Below are positions 50,988 through 62,631 of a stretch of DNA of 64,000 nt, piece by piece. The notes under the pieces are model-generated. The model was given only the letters and a program-made list of their open reading frames with translations, was not told the origin of the DNA and searched no databases. The position numbers were made by a program, and so were the translations under genes. Source of the DNA: Cycas panzhihuaensis (lineage: Eukaryota > Cycadophyta); assembly GCA_023213395.1 (NCBI GenBank), contig CM041465.1, forward strand, positions 106,585,741 to 106,649,740, read 5' to 3'. Numbering within the stretch: position 1 is the first letter of the stretch; each line of letters opens with the position of its first letter.

Positions 50988-53260
50988 GTTAAAGTTGTAA
51001 GGCTTGAAGCTAGCAGATAACTGGGAAACTCAAAGCTTTCATCGTTTAAGTTCCACCTTCTAACAAAACCAACAGTTTTAATCTTACTAGAAGATCCAAC
51101 AACTGAATGGAATGATGAGGGGTGGAGGACTAGGCTAAGGAGTTGGTCCAACCCTGATCTATAGAGAAGATCCAACAGTTAACCAAGTTAAATCTAAGAC
51201 AAGGCAGGTAGGGTTGATCTGCATGGACGTACCATGCTTTCCTGGGATTCACAGCCCTAATAACACTCTTTTCGATCCTCATGTCCCTCAAGCAACCTTA
51301 ATTGTCGTGCACTAACCGTACGGTCGATTGGTCCCCTAAGGAATGCACCAAGCTTAAGGTTATTTCAGAGGCAAGGTTTGAACCTTTTTCGAGCCTCTTC
51401 TACTTGATTTTAAAGTTCACTTTTAGAAGATTTAAGTGGACTTTAGAGTAAGTTTTACTTGGATGATATAGATGCTTGATTTTACAATGATAAAAGAGCT
51501 TCAAGGAGAAGCAATCAAGTACATCACAATGATCACTTTGAGTGATTTACAAGAGCACTTGTGAAAAAAAGTGCTATCAAGTCCAAGAAAAAATAAAGTG
51601 CTTAAGTACAATGAAAAAATTGGCACTTTAAAGAAGATGTTAAGTGCTTCAATGAAGAAAGCATAAAGTATTTGTGTAACGAATGCAAGTGGGTTCCTTT
51701 TAATGCTTGAAGAGAAGAGGGAAGAGTCAGTTGCAAGTTGAAGATGCTAAGCACCAAGTGTTGGAACTTTGAAATAGTCCCAACAATCAACCAAATAAAG
51801 TGATTTTATTAAGAAAAGATGTTTTTGAGCCCCCCTGTATGACTAAGGGCAATAGGTCACCATGCAAGGTGCCTTAAAAAAGTGTTAAAATAGTGATAAA
51901 AATCACTTTAACAAAGTGTTAACAATTTAAAAATCACTTTATCAAGGTCTTTTAACACTTATACAACATGAAACAAGTGTTAAATGAGGCAAAAAATGTC
52001 AAAAGGTAAAGGCTGAAATTTCATTTTTTGCAACTTTGAATAGCAAGATCACCACACAGGGAGCCTTGAATGAGGACTTAAACCAACAAATTTAATCTCC
52101 AAAGATAAGAGACTGGCTGAGTTATAGTGATTCAATGAAATCACTAGTTACAACAAAAATTTTAATTTTCAAAAACTGAAAAAAACAAAAAAAAAAAAAA
52201 GATTTTTCCTTTAAAAATATTAAACCAAAAGTCAAAAAAAACAAAGAGAAGACTTAAACGAGAAGGAAAAATATTATTTTTTAGAGTGCAGATCACTTGG
52301 AAGGTTGGGTTCAGTCTCTAAATCACAAAATTTAAAGTGATGAAGTCTCTCGACTGAAAAAACACTTAAGAAAATAATGATTTTGACTTAAAATAAGTGT
52401 TTTTAATGTTTAAACTTAAGTTAAAAAAGTAACTTTGGAATAAAAATCTTATGTAATATGGAATATGCTCATGAATATTCCAAATAACATAAGATAAAGT
52501 TCAAACTTATAAAAAATTCAAAGAGATTTTTAGAAGCTTCCAAAAGAGAAATTCGAACAGCAGCAGGACAACGGCAGCCATGGATACACAGAGGCTTCAT
52601 TCTCCACGGTGATGCAACGGATCAAGCTAGGATTTTACAGGTAGGGTCGCCCACCACAGAGAAAAGTACAGCTCAAATTTCACAAAGTTTGGAAGTCTGT
52701 GGAGTGAGAACAAGATGATAGTAGCCAAACCGGGTCGCACAGACATGGTGTCTCCACAACAGAAAGCAAAGAACTTCAACACTCTTTCTTTGCTTGCAAA
52801 ACGTCTGTGGGACCCGCTAAGGGCGTATCCAGCAAGCATGCATGAGCAAGTTGAACTCTCCTTGTGGGGTTTGAGGGTTGAAAACTGCCCAGAATCACTT
52901 CACAACCTGCAGAGAGTCAATGGCTCATAATAATCTCAATTAGTGAGCTTTAAAATTCTTCAAAATACTCCTGCACCTTGATTTGTGAGAAGAATCAACA
53001 AAAAAAAAATCAGTTTTTAGTGCAAAAACACATAAAAACGTGAGTAAAACTAACTTGAAACCTCTAAAAAATATCTCAGATTAGAGTACAATCATTTCCA
53101 GCCTTCAGAATACTCCATAATAGCCTTGATCTATAAAGGTGAGCTACAACAATCCTTGAATCGCCTTCGGAAAGCGAAGGTCGTCACTAAGGGGGTGTAA
53201 AAACCCACTCTAAGTCTCCCTTGAAATAGAATTCAGAACTGAGGGCACTAGTCTCCTCTA
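50988..53260 (-). other. Untranslated leader of copia C2
   Basis: About 2.3 kb between primer site and gag, AT-rich with A runs. It is homologous in its gag-proximal 400 bases to C3 (59570-59946), including a GGTACGTCC/CATGCAGATC block missing from C1. Short frames on both strands show no motif. Confidence 0.6.
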
Positions 53261-53272
53261 GCTCTGATACCA
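53261..53272 (-). other. Primer binding site of copia C2
   Basis: On the minus strand TGGTATCAGAGC, two bases after the LTR end: a perfect Met-tRNA-type site. Confidence 0.92.
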
Positions 53273-53274
53273 AA

Positions 53275-53823
53275 TATAGAAATGGCCAAATGGCCTTACA
53301 ATCCCAAGATCTATAAGCTATATTCACTCTTGTTCTAGAAAGCAAATAAACTAAACTAAGAATAAAACTATGAGATCAAACATGAGCAAGATCAAGCATG
53401 AAGAGAAAGAGCAAAAATGATACCAAAGATGAGGAGTTGGAATTGGTCCAACCTCCAAATGAATAGTTGTTTGATTAGCAAACTGGCAGCATAATAATAT
53501 AGCTCCAACTCTATATGAGAACAATGAGGAGAGGTCTCAATATATAGAGTGAAAAGAGAGACCTAAGGCATTGGATGTTTGACAAGTGTCAAACAACCAA
53601 AGTACATGTCTTGCATGTAGGACATATGTCCTTTAAGGGCTCTCAAGTGAGCAAAAATGCATGGGGGTCCATTTGACCCTTTAGTGACAATGTTGTGTCA
53701 CTAGGAAAGAATGTGGGTGTGCACTTTATCACTTAAGTGATAAGTCACCCCTAAAGTACAAAAGTATAAATATACATGAAAAATAAAGTACATAGGCTTA
53801 ACATGTAAACATAAAGTTTAACA
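53275..53823 (-). mobile_element. 5' LTR of copia C2
   Basis: 549 bp; on the minus strand it begins TGTTAAACTTTATG at 53823 and ends near CATTTCTATA at 53275 (the usual final CA is mutated). The inverted repeat at 53571-53600 has one mismatch. Confidence 0.92.
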
Positions 53824-53960
53824 AGTAGGACTCCAAATTATGGCTTAAATTGCAAGTAGGACCTTGAATTGCAACCCAAGATGCAAGCAAGACCAATTTG
53901 CAACCCAGATTGCAATTCAAAGCACAAGCTTCAACCCTGATTGCGACCCAAATTGTAATT
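53824..53960. repeat. 31-bp minisatellite, right part
   Basis: Continues the array of 35590-35719: two clear 31-base units (GTAGGACTCC... and GTAGGACCTTGAATTGCAAC...) and then diverged ones (GCAAGACCAATTTGCAACC). AGTAG at its start pairs with AGCAG at 35715-35719. Confidence 0.7.
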
Positions 53961-54421
53961 AGGAGTGTAATTAATGAAAAAAATATAATTAAATGAGATT
54001 TTGACTAATTATAAAATAAGGTAGTTAGTTCAACGAACGGAAGTAGTTATATTTCCAGAATATAAATGTACATTGTGATGGCTTAATCATCTGTTAGGTT
54101 AGGATCAATATCTTCTTGCTATAACGACTAAAGCCAACTTTTATTTGTATCGGGCCCTCTCTTGTATTGTTTCGGGACTATGTCTACTTGTGAGAGAACT
54201 AAATGCACTACTTGCTCTAATAAATGAAAGAGAAGTTTGGTTTGCGCCATTTCTTTTGTACCTAAGTTGAATCACTTTTGTTCTTTTATTTGATATTGGT
54301 TGAATGTTGCATGTAGTTGGACAAGGGATCACACAATGGTTTCAATGCCTTACTTGCACCTGAAAAGAAATGTGTAGTTAAAATGAATGGAAGCGGCTAA
54401 AAGAAAGAAAGGGTCTTTTCC
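53961..54421. other. No gene seen; 5' flank of gypsy G3
   Basis: AT-rich, about 460 bases. It may be LTR or leader of gypsy G3, but no borders or primer site were found. Confidence 0.35.
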
Positions 54422-55770
54422 ATGCCACCAAGGAATAACTTAAGAGAAAAAACTGAGCCACATCAAGAGCATGGTAAGCGTTGGGCAAACAAGAAGTTAC
54501 AAGGTGGTACCTATAGACCTAGGTTCCTTATTCTCCAAAGGAGACAGATGAAGTGGAGACCACCTACGGGTTCGACAAGAAAGGAAAAGTCAACCCTAGA
54601 GGAAGAAGAAGTGGAAAAGGAATCTACATTATAGCAAGTACTAGGACAGTAAAACCTAGTCCAAGAAGTGGAAACCCAGACAGAGATACAACTTGAAGGA
54701 CTGAGTTGGTGTGCAAAAGGAAAAGACCCTCTAAAGGAAGAAAGCCTGAAGTTGATAACCTCAAACATAGAAGCATCCATTATGTTGAAAGTCGAGAGTA
54801 TCCTCACATTGATAGAAAATTATAACACTTCAAGTGGAGGGTGGGACCATCCCATCGTTGAAGAATAGTCTCCTTTCAGTCAATACAAAAATCCTCTATA
54901 TGTAGAAATGGGCAAAAAGTGAGTTGGATTGATTTTCTCGAGTCCACTATTTCCATTAGGAGAAGGAAGCCAAGGCCAAGGAGGAAGCGTGATTGGGAAT
55001 TCTCTAGGAGGAGAAAGTAGCATTCTGCTATAAAAAGGGAATACTATTAATATTGCAGGAGGAAGCCTATTGCAAAGAAGAGAAATATCAACATATTCCA
55101 CAATGGGAGGAGGTGGTAATCAACCACCAATTATTATCAGGATCCTACAAGCTAAAGCGGAAGGAAGTAATAAGCCACCATCAAGAAACTCAACAAGAGG
55201 AATGCAACGCATAACTCCTTAACGTGATTTTACAAAATGATGCGACCTTCACAAATCTACAATTTGATGGATCAAGATATCTAGGAGATCATTTGCCATT
55301 GTTCTTTAACATGTTGAAGATAAAGAAGATTCATGACACTGGTAAAATTAAGGCAAGATTTTTCTCGACCTTGTGAGGAGTTGCTATCTCGTGGTACCAA
55401 TATATTGCCATGCAAAACCCAACATGGGACTAGTTACAAGTCCAATTCTTGGACAAATTTTAGAAACTGCAAGACCCTATGTTGATCTTTTAGGCATTAG
55501 AAGAAATTTGCCAACTTCCAAGGGAGCCAGTGTGTGATTTTGACGAAAGAATGTGAATTATCATGAATAAGATGGATCCAACAACTCCGATCAATCCTAT
55601 GTTGGCCTTAAAATATTTTGTTCAAGGATTGATTCTGCAATTAAGAGAAAAAGTAACTTTGCATCTAATGAATAGTTATGAACAAGTGATGGAGCTTGCA
55701 TTAAAATTAGAGAATCAAATGAAGATAGGAGATTTGTAGCCAATAATGCAGATGGGGATAAATTCTCAGT
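54422..55770 (+). pseudogene. Gypsy G3: gag N-terminal and capsid regions
   Basis: Ty3/gypsy gag related to G4. The start is MPPRNNLREKTEPHQ at 54422 (G4: MPPKRPSKA). A Glu-rich N-terminal extension follows (TRKEKSTLEEEEVEKESTL) and continues at 54668-54868 (METQTEIQLEGLSWCAKGKD). The capsid part is in several frames at about 55230-55740: LQFDGSRYLGDHLPLFFNML, KIKKIHDTGKIKARFF, GVAISWYQYI, PTWD.LQVQFLDKF, ALKYFVQGLILQLREKVTLH and EQVMELALKLENQMKIGDL. Stops occur about every 100 bases. Between 54870 and 55230 only a Gly-rich trace is seen. Confidence 0.75.
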
Positions 55771-56480
55771 ATGGTCCCAGTCTCCAACATGGAAACAACT
55801 TGCATTCACAAACATCAAATTTCTAGTAAGGAGCAAATGTGCAGATGGGGCCTAATCTGCAACACAATTATAGGTAGCATAAATGGGATTCAATTCCTAA
55901 CATCTTCAACAAATAGGGCCAAATCCAAAGTTTGAAGCATTAAAGAGAGAGGTTGAAGCACTAAAGCAACAACCATTGATTCCAATACCAACTGAACTAC
56001 AAAAGAAACAAGAACTTGAACAGTTACATATGGAGTTGGCATGCCTATGTTTAGAAAAATCAAGGGAAAATGTATGGTGTCCACCACCTTGCAATTAGCA
56101 AGGTCATACTCGAAATGAACATCGGGGAGCACCAATTGGCAAATGATGCAAAATTTGTCAAAAGAGTAATCACAATACATGGGAATGTTATTTTCTACGA
56201 TCACGTAAAGGGCAAGGACAAGGACCTAACATTAGGGATCTATTTTATCAAAGGATAGACTGAAGCTCTTTCAAGTAATACAAAGGGAAGACTAAGCCCA
56301 TCTGATGTCATTTATGCCAAAGATGGGGACACTATAGATCGAATCATCCATTGGAGAAAATAGGAAGGGTATATGTTTGCAAAGAATGTGGTCCATTGGA
56401 CCATGAATGGACAACTTGCCCAAAGAATCCTAATGTTTAGGTACAAGTTGCTAACTTAGTGACTAAAGTCCTTGATGAAG
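55771..56480 (+). pseudogene. Gypsy G3: gag nucleocapsid with four knuckle positions
   Basis: After a coiled-coil-like stretch (about 55930-56065) four knuckle positions follow as in G4. CPPPCNQQGHTRNEH-like (from 56078) has a stop inside and altered spacing. CKICQKSNHNTWEC (56147-56188) is complete. CHLCQRWGHYRSNH (from 56306) has the last Cys changed to His. CKECGPLDHEWTTC (56378-56419) is complete. An Arg/Gly stretch (RSRKGQGQGPNIRD) sits between the second and third, just as in G4. Frames change at about 56270. Confidence 0.75.
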
Positions 56481-57564
56481 AAAAAGTGTCATACTTGCAG
56501 ATACAGAGTAGTAAAGTATTGACAACTCCAAAAGCAGGAAACTTCCCACACCCTATAGTAGAAAAGTAGAGATTTTAGGAGGCAATCAAAACGCTGCACG
56601 AGGCAATGAATGTGGTCCAACAAGAGGAAATCCAACAAGCTAATCACTTTAAAGGCCAAACATATAAGAGGAGACAAATCTTTCAAGAGACTCTAGAACA
56701 GGAAGAATTGATGAAAGAAGGGCCATACCCATGGTAAAGATCGCAATCAATTAAAGATTTACTTACAGAATTGGGAGTCACAATTCCAATTTCTGTAATA
56801 TTCAAGTGGTGGGAAGTCGGTTATTTTCAACAAATCATTCTCAATCAGATTGAAAAACCAATATTAAGAGCCCTAAAGATAGAAGTTATCAATAATCAGG
56901 TTCCAATGGTGATCTTCGAAACAACCATTTGTAAAACCATTGTAGATGGTGGGTCGAGGATTAATGTTTTGCTAGAAACTTCATGGATATCACTGGGAAG
57001 GTCCAAAGTGGTTGCCCCAGATTATTCCATCAGATTGACAAATCAATTATAGGAAACACCAATGGGTACATTGATGAATGTACCAGTTACTACAGCAAGG
57101 ATAACTATCTTATTGGACTTTGCAGTAGTTTAGGTGCAGAATCAGAAAAAGACTTATCCCGCATTGTTAGGAAGACCCCAATTGCTGGCAACAAAGGCAA
57201 TCCAAGATTCAGGGAAGCTCAAATTTACTCTTTCAATAGAAGGACAGGCAATTACCCTACCATTATGCTCAAAGGGACCTAAGAAAGAAAGGATCAAAAA
57301 CAAGGATAAGGCCTCTTCCACCACAGTGGAAACAAGACTAATAATGAGTCCCTCTTCAAAAACTACATATCAGGCACAAGTGACACCTCGGCCAACGACA
57401 AGTGATTTGCCTTCTACATACATGTTGAGCTAGTTTCAAAATGCTAGGAGGAGACCGACCCAACGAATTGTTATCATTTGGAGTTTTGTCCTAACTCATT
57501 TTCCAAGCAAGAGGAAACAAATTTTAGAACAATTCAAGAAAAACAACAGTCGGAGGTGAGCCTA
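56481..57564 (+). pseudogene. Gypsy G3: protease, cut by copia C3
   Basis: A charged linker precedes DLLTELGVTIPISVIFKWWE and VGYFQQIILNQIEKPILRAL (about 56755-56880). The protease core reads KTIVDGGSRINVLLETSWIS (about 56930-56995), with Asp-Gly-Gly as in G4. After a TAG at 57050 come TPMGTLMNVPV, TYPALLGRPQLLATKAIQDS and KLKFTLSIEGQAITLPLCSK, then a SSTTV block also present in G4 (41883-41897). The element stops at 57564, where C3 begins, so whether it had the gag-like blocks cannot be seen. Confidence 0.8.
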
Positions 57565-58109
57565 TGTTAAACCTTATGTTTAAATGTTAAGTTGATGTAC
57601 TTTTATTTTTCATGTAATATATGCACTTTTACTTTAGGGGTGACTTATCACTTAAGTGATAAAGTGCACACCCACATTCTTTCTAGTGACACAACGTTGT
57701 CACTAAAGGGTCAAATGGACCCTCATGCACTTTTGCTCACGAGAGCCCAAAAGGACACATGTCCAACATGCAAGGCATGTCTCTTGGATGTTTGACACTT
57801 GTCAAACATCCAAGGCCTTAGGTCTCTCATTTCACTCTATATAATGAGACCTCTCCTCATTGTCTCACACAAGAGTTGGAGTCAGACAGTTATGCTATCG
57901 CTTGCTAATCAAACTGTTCATTCTTGGGAGGTTGGACCAATTCCAACTCCACATATTGGGTATCATTTTCTCTTGCTCCTTCATTCATGTTTTGTCTTTT
58001 GCTTTCTCTTTACCTTGAGTTTATTATACTTGTTTGTATTTACGCAACTAGAACTAGAGTGATCCTAGCTTCTAGATCTAGGGACCTGAGGCCATCTAGC
58101 CTCTTTTCA
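57565..58109 (+). mobile_element. 5' LTR of copia C3
   Basis: About 545 bp from TGTTAAACCTTATG to a decayed end near CTCTTTTCAC. It has the TTATCACTTAAGTGATAA palindrome near 57644-57661, a perfect inverted repeat at 57784-57813, and TATATAA near 57838. Confidence 0.88.
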
Positions 58110-58113
58110 CGCT

Positions 58114-58124
58114 TGGTATCGAGC
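58114..58124 (+). other. Primer binding site of copia C3
   Basis: TGGTATCGAGC: the standard TGGTATCAGAGC with one A missing. Confidence 0.8.
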
Positions 58125-59946
58125 AAGAGGAGACTAGCTCCCTCCTGCTCGCTTTGCACCGCTCAAGGAGTTCTTTGAAGAAAGCAACAAACCCTTGGTG
58201 ACGACCTTCGTGACCAAGGCGATCCAAGGTTTGTTTGAAGGTTTTTTTTGTGTTCAAGCATTTTGGAGCCTTTTTAAAGGTCGGAGCTAGGTTATGTTGG
58301 TGAAAAATCTTTGAAACTGTGGAGAAGAAGGTCATTGCTTTTTCTAGTTCTCGGCAGCCACCAGGCCCCACATTCCTCAATCAAAGGCTGTTTTTTCCAC
58401 CACGCAGCCGGCCAGGGCCCCACATTCCTCAATCAAAGCGATGTTTCCAGCCAAATGGGCCCCACATTCCTCAAAAGGTCATTGCTTCAAATGGGCCAGG
58501 GCCCCACTCCTCGATCAAGCTTATGTTTCTTCCAGCTCTGGCAAATAGTCATGGCCCCACATTCCTCATCAGCACAATTCTCACCACATTTTTCCCGCCT
58601 TTTTTTTTTTCAAAAGTTTGTTGCTTAAAAGACAGTTTATCACTTGTAAACTTTGTTTTCTAATTTTTCGAGTTCACTACACACAAAAAATTTCAAACAA
58701 GTGATTCTCAAACGTTCTTATACATTAAAAATGTTTTCTTTCTCTTATTAAGTCATTTTTTCAAATCAAGGCACTTTGCATAGTGACCTTAGCTTAAGTT
58801 TATTAAGAGAAAAATCACACTTTTTTTTGTATTTTTTGAAGCAAAAAAGAATCTTTTAAGTATTGAGTGATTTCATTAAATCACCAATACTAACTTGAAC
58901 TCAATTATTTAGAGACTCAAAAACACTTTTAAAAGGTTCCCTGCGAGGTGTCCTTAGTGTTCAAGTTACAGAAAAAAAATTCAAAAGTGATTTCAAAGTG
59001 TTTATTATCAAAAAGTGATACTCATCACTAAATTTTTTAAACACTTTTAAGACACCTTGCATGGTGACCTATTTCCCTTAGTCTCAAAGAGGGCTCAAAT
59101 ACTTAATAAAAATCACTTTTCTGTTGATCGTTGGGACTAATTTAAAGTCCCAACACTTGGTGCTTGATGTCATTTTTCATGCAAGTGGCTCTCTTACCCT
59201 CATTTGTTCAACATTAAAAGGAACCCACTTGTATCTTCATCACAAGTTTTGCATTACTTCTTTCAGTACTTAAGCTTTCTTTCAAAAAGTACTTTGCAAA
59301 ACTTATTATAATCAAGCATTTGGTTTCTTACTTGGATCAACATAGCACTACATTTTTTCATTAAAGTGCTCATTGTACAAACACTACAAGTGTTCATATT
59401 CATGTACTTACATTGCTTCCTCTTGAAGCCACTTTTATTGTAAAGCTTAATCAAAGCATTTTCATAAGTACATTTTCCAAGCAAAAAGAAATCTAAGTTC
59501 ACTTTAAAATCATAAAAGTGACTTAAAACTGCTGGAGAGGCTCAAAAGGTTCAAACCTTGCCTCTAAATTAACCTTAAGCTTGGTGCATTCCCTAGGGAC
59601 AAACCGATCAGACGGCCAAGGCACGACAATTAAGGTTGCTTGAGGGAAAGGAGGTTCGAAAAGGGTGTTATTGGGGCTGTGAATCCCAGGGAAAGCATGG
59701 TACCTCCATGCAGATCAACCCTACCTGCCTTGTCCTAGATTTAACTTGGCCAACATTTGGATCTCCTCTATAAGATCAAGTTGGACCAACTCCATAGCCT
59801 AGTCCTCCACTCCTCATCATTCCATTTAGTTGTTGGATCTTCTAGTAAGATCAGGACTGTTGGTTTCGTTAGAAAGTGGAACTTAAGCGACGAAAGCTTT
59901 AAGTTTCCAAGTTATCTGCTAGCTTCAAGTGTTTATAAACTGAAAC
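58125..59946 (+). other. Untranslated leader of copia C3
   Basis: 1.8 kb, no conserved protein. 58366-58575 holds about five imperfect copies of GGCCCCACATTCCTCAATCA, which create overlapping open frames with repeated PHIP/PTFL words that I do not take as genes. The rest is AT-rich. The last 380 bases match the C2 leader. Confidence 0.65.
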
Positions 59947-60760
59947 ATGGCTGCCATAAACATGCTAAATGCATGCACTATTCGATTAAGTGACAAGATA
60001 ATTATCAAGAATGGAAGAGACTCACTCAGAACTTGCTAATCATGAACAAATTTTGGAGTTATGTTTCTGGGAGATTACCTCGACCAACACCTGTTACCAA
60101 TGGAAATATTACTGTGCAACCTGATGATGCTTTGCTTGCTGCTTGGGAAGCCAAAGATGAAATTGCTTTGGCATTCCTTCACATGATTGTTGATGTACAT
60201 GTAGATCAGAATATTGCTGGTGCTAACACTTCTAAGGAAGCTTGGGACACCTTGTCCTCATTGTATGAAAGGCGAGATCAAGCTCGCATTTTAATGGTTA
60301 AAGCAAAATTGTATTCTATTAAGTTTATCAAGCCCATGTCGGCTTTTCTTTCCTCCATCAAGGAGGTATGTAATGAATCAATACACTTGAAGTCCAAAGA
60401 ACGAAGGATGAATTGATCACATCCATCACCAAAGCCTTACAGAAAGACTACAATGGCTTTATTTCGTCTACTACAAGAGATGGTTCCCTCAAAACTATGA
60501 CATTTAACGAATTTAAAAGTCTGCTACTTCAAGAAGAACAAATCTACACTAAGGATAATGAGGAGGGACCATCTACATCAGGTGCATTTACGGCCAATTC
60601 AAAGGTCGAATAAAGAACCCAAACCTGCACTTTCAAAGCAGTTTGGGAACATGAACATTGGGTCTTCAAGGACCAATATTGTATGTCATTATTGTGGCAA
60701 ACCTGGCCACATCGCACCTGATTGTCGAAAAAAGCAAGCAAATCTATGCCAACAATAGCA
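59947..60760 (+). pseudogene. Copia C3: gag
   Basis: Start ATG 59947 (MAAINMLNACTIRLS), then a frame break near 59985. It is open at 60033-60416: MLIMNKFWSYVSGRLPRPTP, AAWEAKDEIALAFLHMIVDV, KEAWDTLSSLYERRDQARIL and FIKPMSAFLSSIKEVCNE. A second break falls near 60390 (NELNTLG lost), and 60413-60613 holds KALQKDYNGFISSTTRDGS and LLLQEEQIYTKDNEEG. The zinc knuckle CHYCGKPGHIAPDC (about 60687-60726) is complete, in a third frame after a stop at 60611. Confidence 0.88.
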
Positions 60761-62631
60761 GCAGCCATGCCAATAAAGGTTAACAACAAAGAAGAATACA
60801 CCAAGAAGATTAATGAAAGCAGCCCACGCCAAGAACACCAAAGAAAGGTTTCAACAAAGAATAACAACAACAACAGCAACATCCCCCTCAACCAAATCGA
60901 GGTGCCTATCGAGGAGGTCAAAGAGGAAGGGGGGGCTTCAGAGGTGGCAATCAATGCCACTCTAATCAGTTTGCAGATGAAGACAAACTGTTTTGTGCAT
61001 ATCAAACATCCAAGGTTGATGAAACTTGGATTATTGATTCTGGAGCTTCACAACACGACTGGAAGTGAAGAGCTCCTCACCAAAATCAAGGAAGGCAAAG
61101 GTCAATCAGTGACTTTTGGGAATAATCAATCCACCAAAATTTTAGGAGTAGGCACAATAACTCCATTTTTTTCTTCATCAAATCCTTCCTCCACATTTCC
61201 CGATGGCAATGCCTATTTAATACCCTCAATGGACAAAAATTTACTATCTCATAGCCGCTTGACAAGCAACAGATGAGTGTATTGTTCCAAAACGGGAAAT
61301 GTATAATTAGTGACAAAGAAGACCAAGTAGTAGCTGTTGGCTATGAGGATCAAGGCCTCTACAAGTTGGATGCAAATAATATAATCCTTGATTCTGCTTA
61401 CTCTAGTTCCATTGTCACTCCTTACTTGTCCAAGATGCAACTTTGGCATCAACGTCTAGGCCATTTGAGCTTAGACAATTTGAGGCAGATGATCAACAAG
61501 AACATGGTACATGGGCTTCCTAAGATTTATGGAACGAAATGTCTTTGTGAAACATGCATTATGGGAACTCAGCATCGCTTGCCTTTCCCTAAAGGCAAAG
61601 CATGGCGTGCATCACATCCTCTGCAGCTAGTACATTCGGATTTGTGTGGACCTATGTCCACATCATCTTTTGGAGGAGCTTTGTATTATATCTCCTTCAT
61701 TGATGATTTTTCTCACAAAGTTTGGGTTTATTTCATCAAACACAAATCTGAAGCATTTTCCAAGTTCAAAGAATTCAAACTTGAAGTGGAAAATGAGTCC
61801 GCCATTCAATCAAAACATTCAGATGTACAATGGAGGTGAATTTACATCAAATGAATTCACCCAATACTGCAAGGATAACGGCATTCGGAGACAACTGACG
61901 ATACCTCACACTCCTCAACAAAATGGAGTCTCCGAACGGATGAACAGAACTTTGGCCAATAAAGCCAAAGCTATGATGCATGCACAAGGACTCACTCGAG
62001 CTTACTGGGCAAAAGCATTTCAAACAGCTGCCTATGTGGCCAATTGCAGTCCTACTACAGCAGTCACCAACATGACACCCGAGGAGGCATGGTCTGGCAA
62101 AAAGCCTACTGTCAGCCATTTGAGGACTTTTGGGTGCACTGCTTATATGCACATTCCCGATCAGCAAAGGAAGAAATTAGATAAGAAAATGCATCTTTGT
62201 AGGTTATGCCATTCACAGCAAAGCCTACAAGTTGTATGATCCTATAGGGAAGAAAATGCATCTCTCAGGAGATGTCATCTTTGCTGAAGAGGATCACCAG
62301 GAGGTGCAAACAGCATCCATGCAACCTCCTATTGACAAAGGCAAGAAGATTGTTGAGGCCTTCCTTCCCTCTCAATCCTCTACACCATGTTCATCATCTG
62401 CACCATGTGGACCGTCTACCTCAACTGAATTTGCTCCACTTGATCCAAGCACATCTTCTGTTGACCAGCCACTTACACCAGAAGATCTTGAGGTTCAAGT
62501 AACTTCAATTCAAAAGTTGCCCAAATGGTACACACAAACAATTCAGGACGGTCACATCATTGAAGGAAAACGTCCATCTAAATATCGACAGCAAACCAAT
62601 TATGCACTTATGGTCAAGTGCTTTTAGGCCG
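60761..62631 (+). pseudogene. Copia C3: protease, integrase and linker
   Basis: The protease site WIIDSGASQH is near 61026-61060, with the following M lost to a deletion. LLTKIKEGKGQSVTFGNNQS lies in another frame. From 61273 the frame is open: MSVLFQNGKCIISDKEDQVV, the zinc module WHQRLGHLSLDNLRQMINKN with CETCIMGTQHRLPF, and the core LVHSDLCGPMSTSSFGGALY, FIDDFSHKVWVYF. A shift at about 61815 follows, then YNGGEFTSNEF; the catalytic Asp of TDNGGEF has become Tyr in this frame. QQNGVSERMNRTLANKAKAM (Glu) and FGCTAYMHIPDQQ continue, with breaks near 62185 and 62625 (TAG). A Ser/Pro-rich linker ends it. Confidence 0.9.

Larger units (their letters stand above)
35720..53823 (-). mobile_element. 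Copia C2: complete minus-strand element, split by gypsy G4
   Basis: LTRs at 53275-53823 (5') and 35720-36264 (3') bracket a copia internal region in two pieces, 48905-53260 and 36265-38304. They join exactly across gypsy G4 after removing its ATAAG duplication. Without G4 the element is about 7.5 kb, close to C1. Flanks AGCAG (35715-35719) and AGTAG (53824-53828) are a target duplication with one change. LTR type and gag place it with C3. Confidence 0.92.

Noticed and set aside
58311-58663. Two overlapping ORFs with repeated Pro/His words after the C3 LTR
   Set aside because: They are generated by a tandem DNA repeat in the leader and have no counterpart in C1 or C2.
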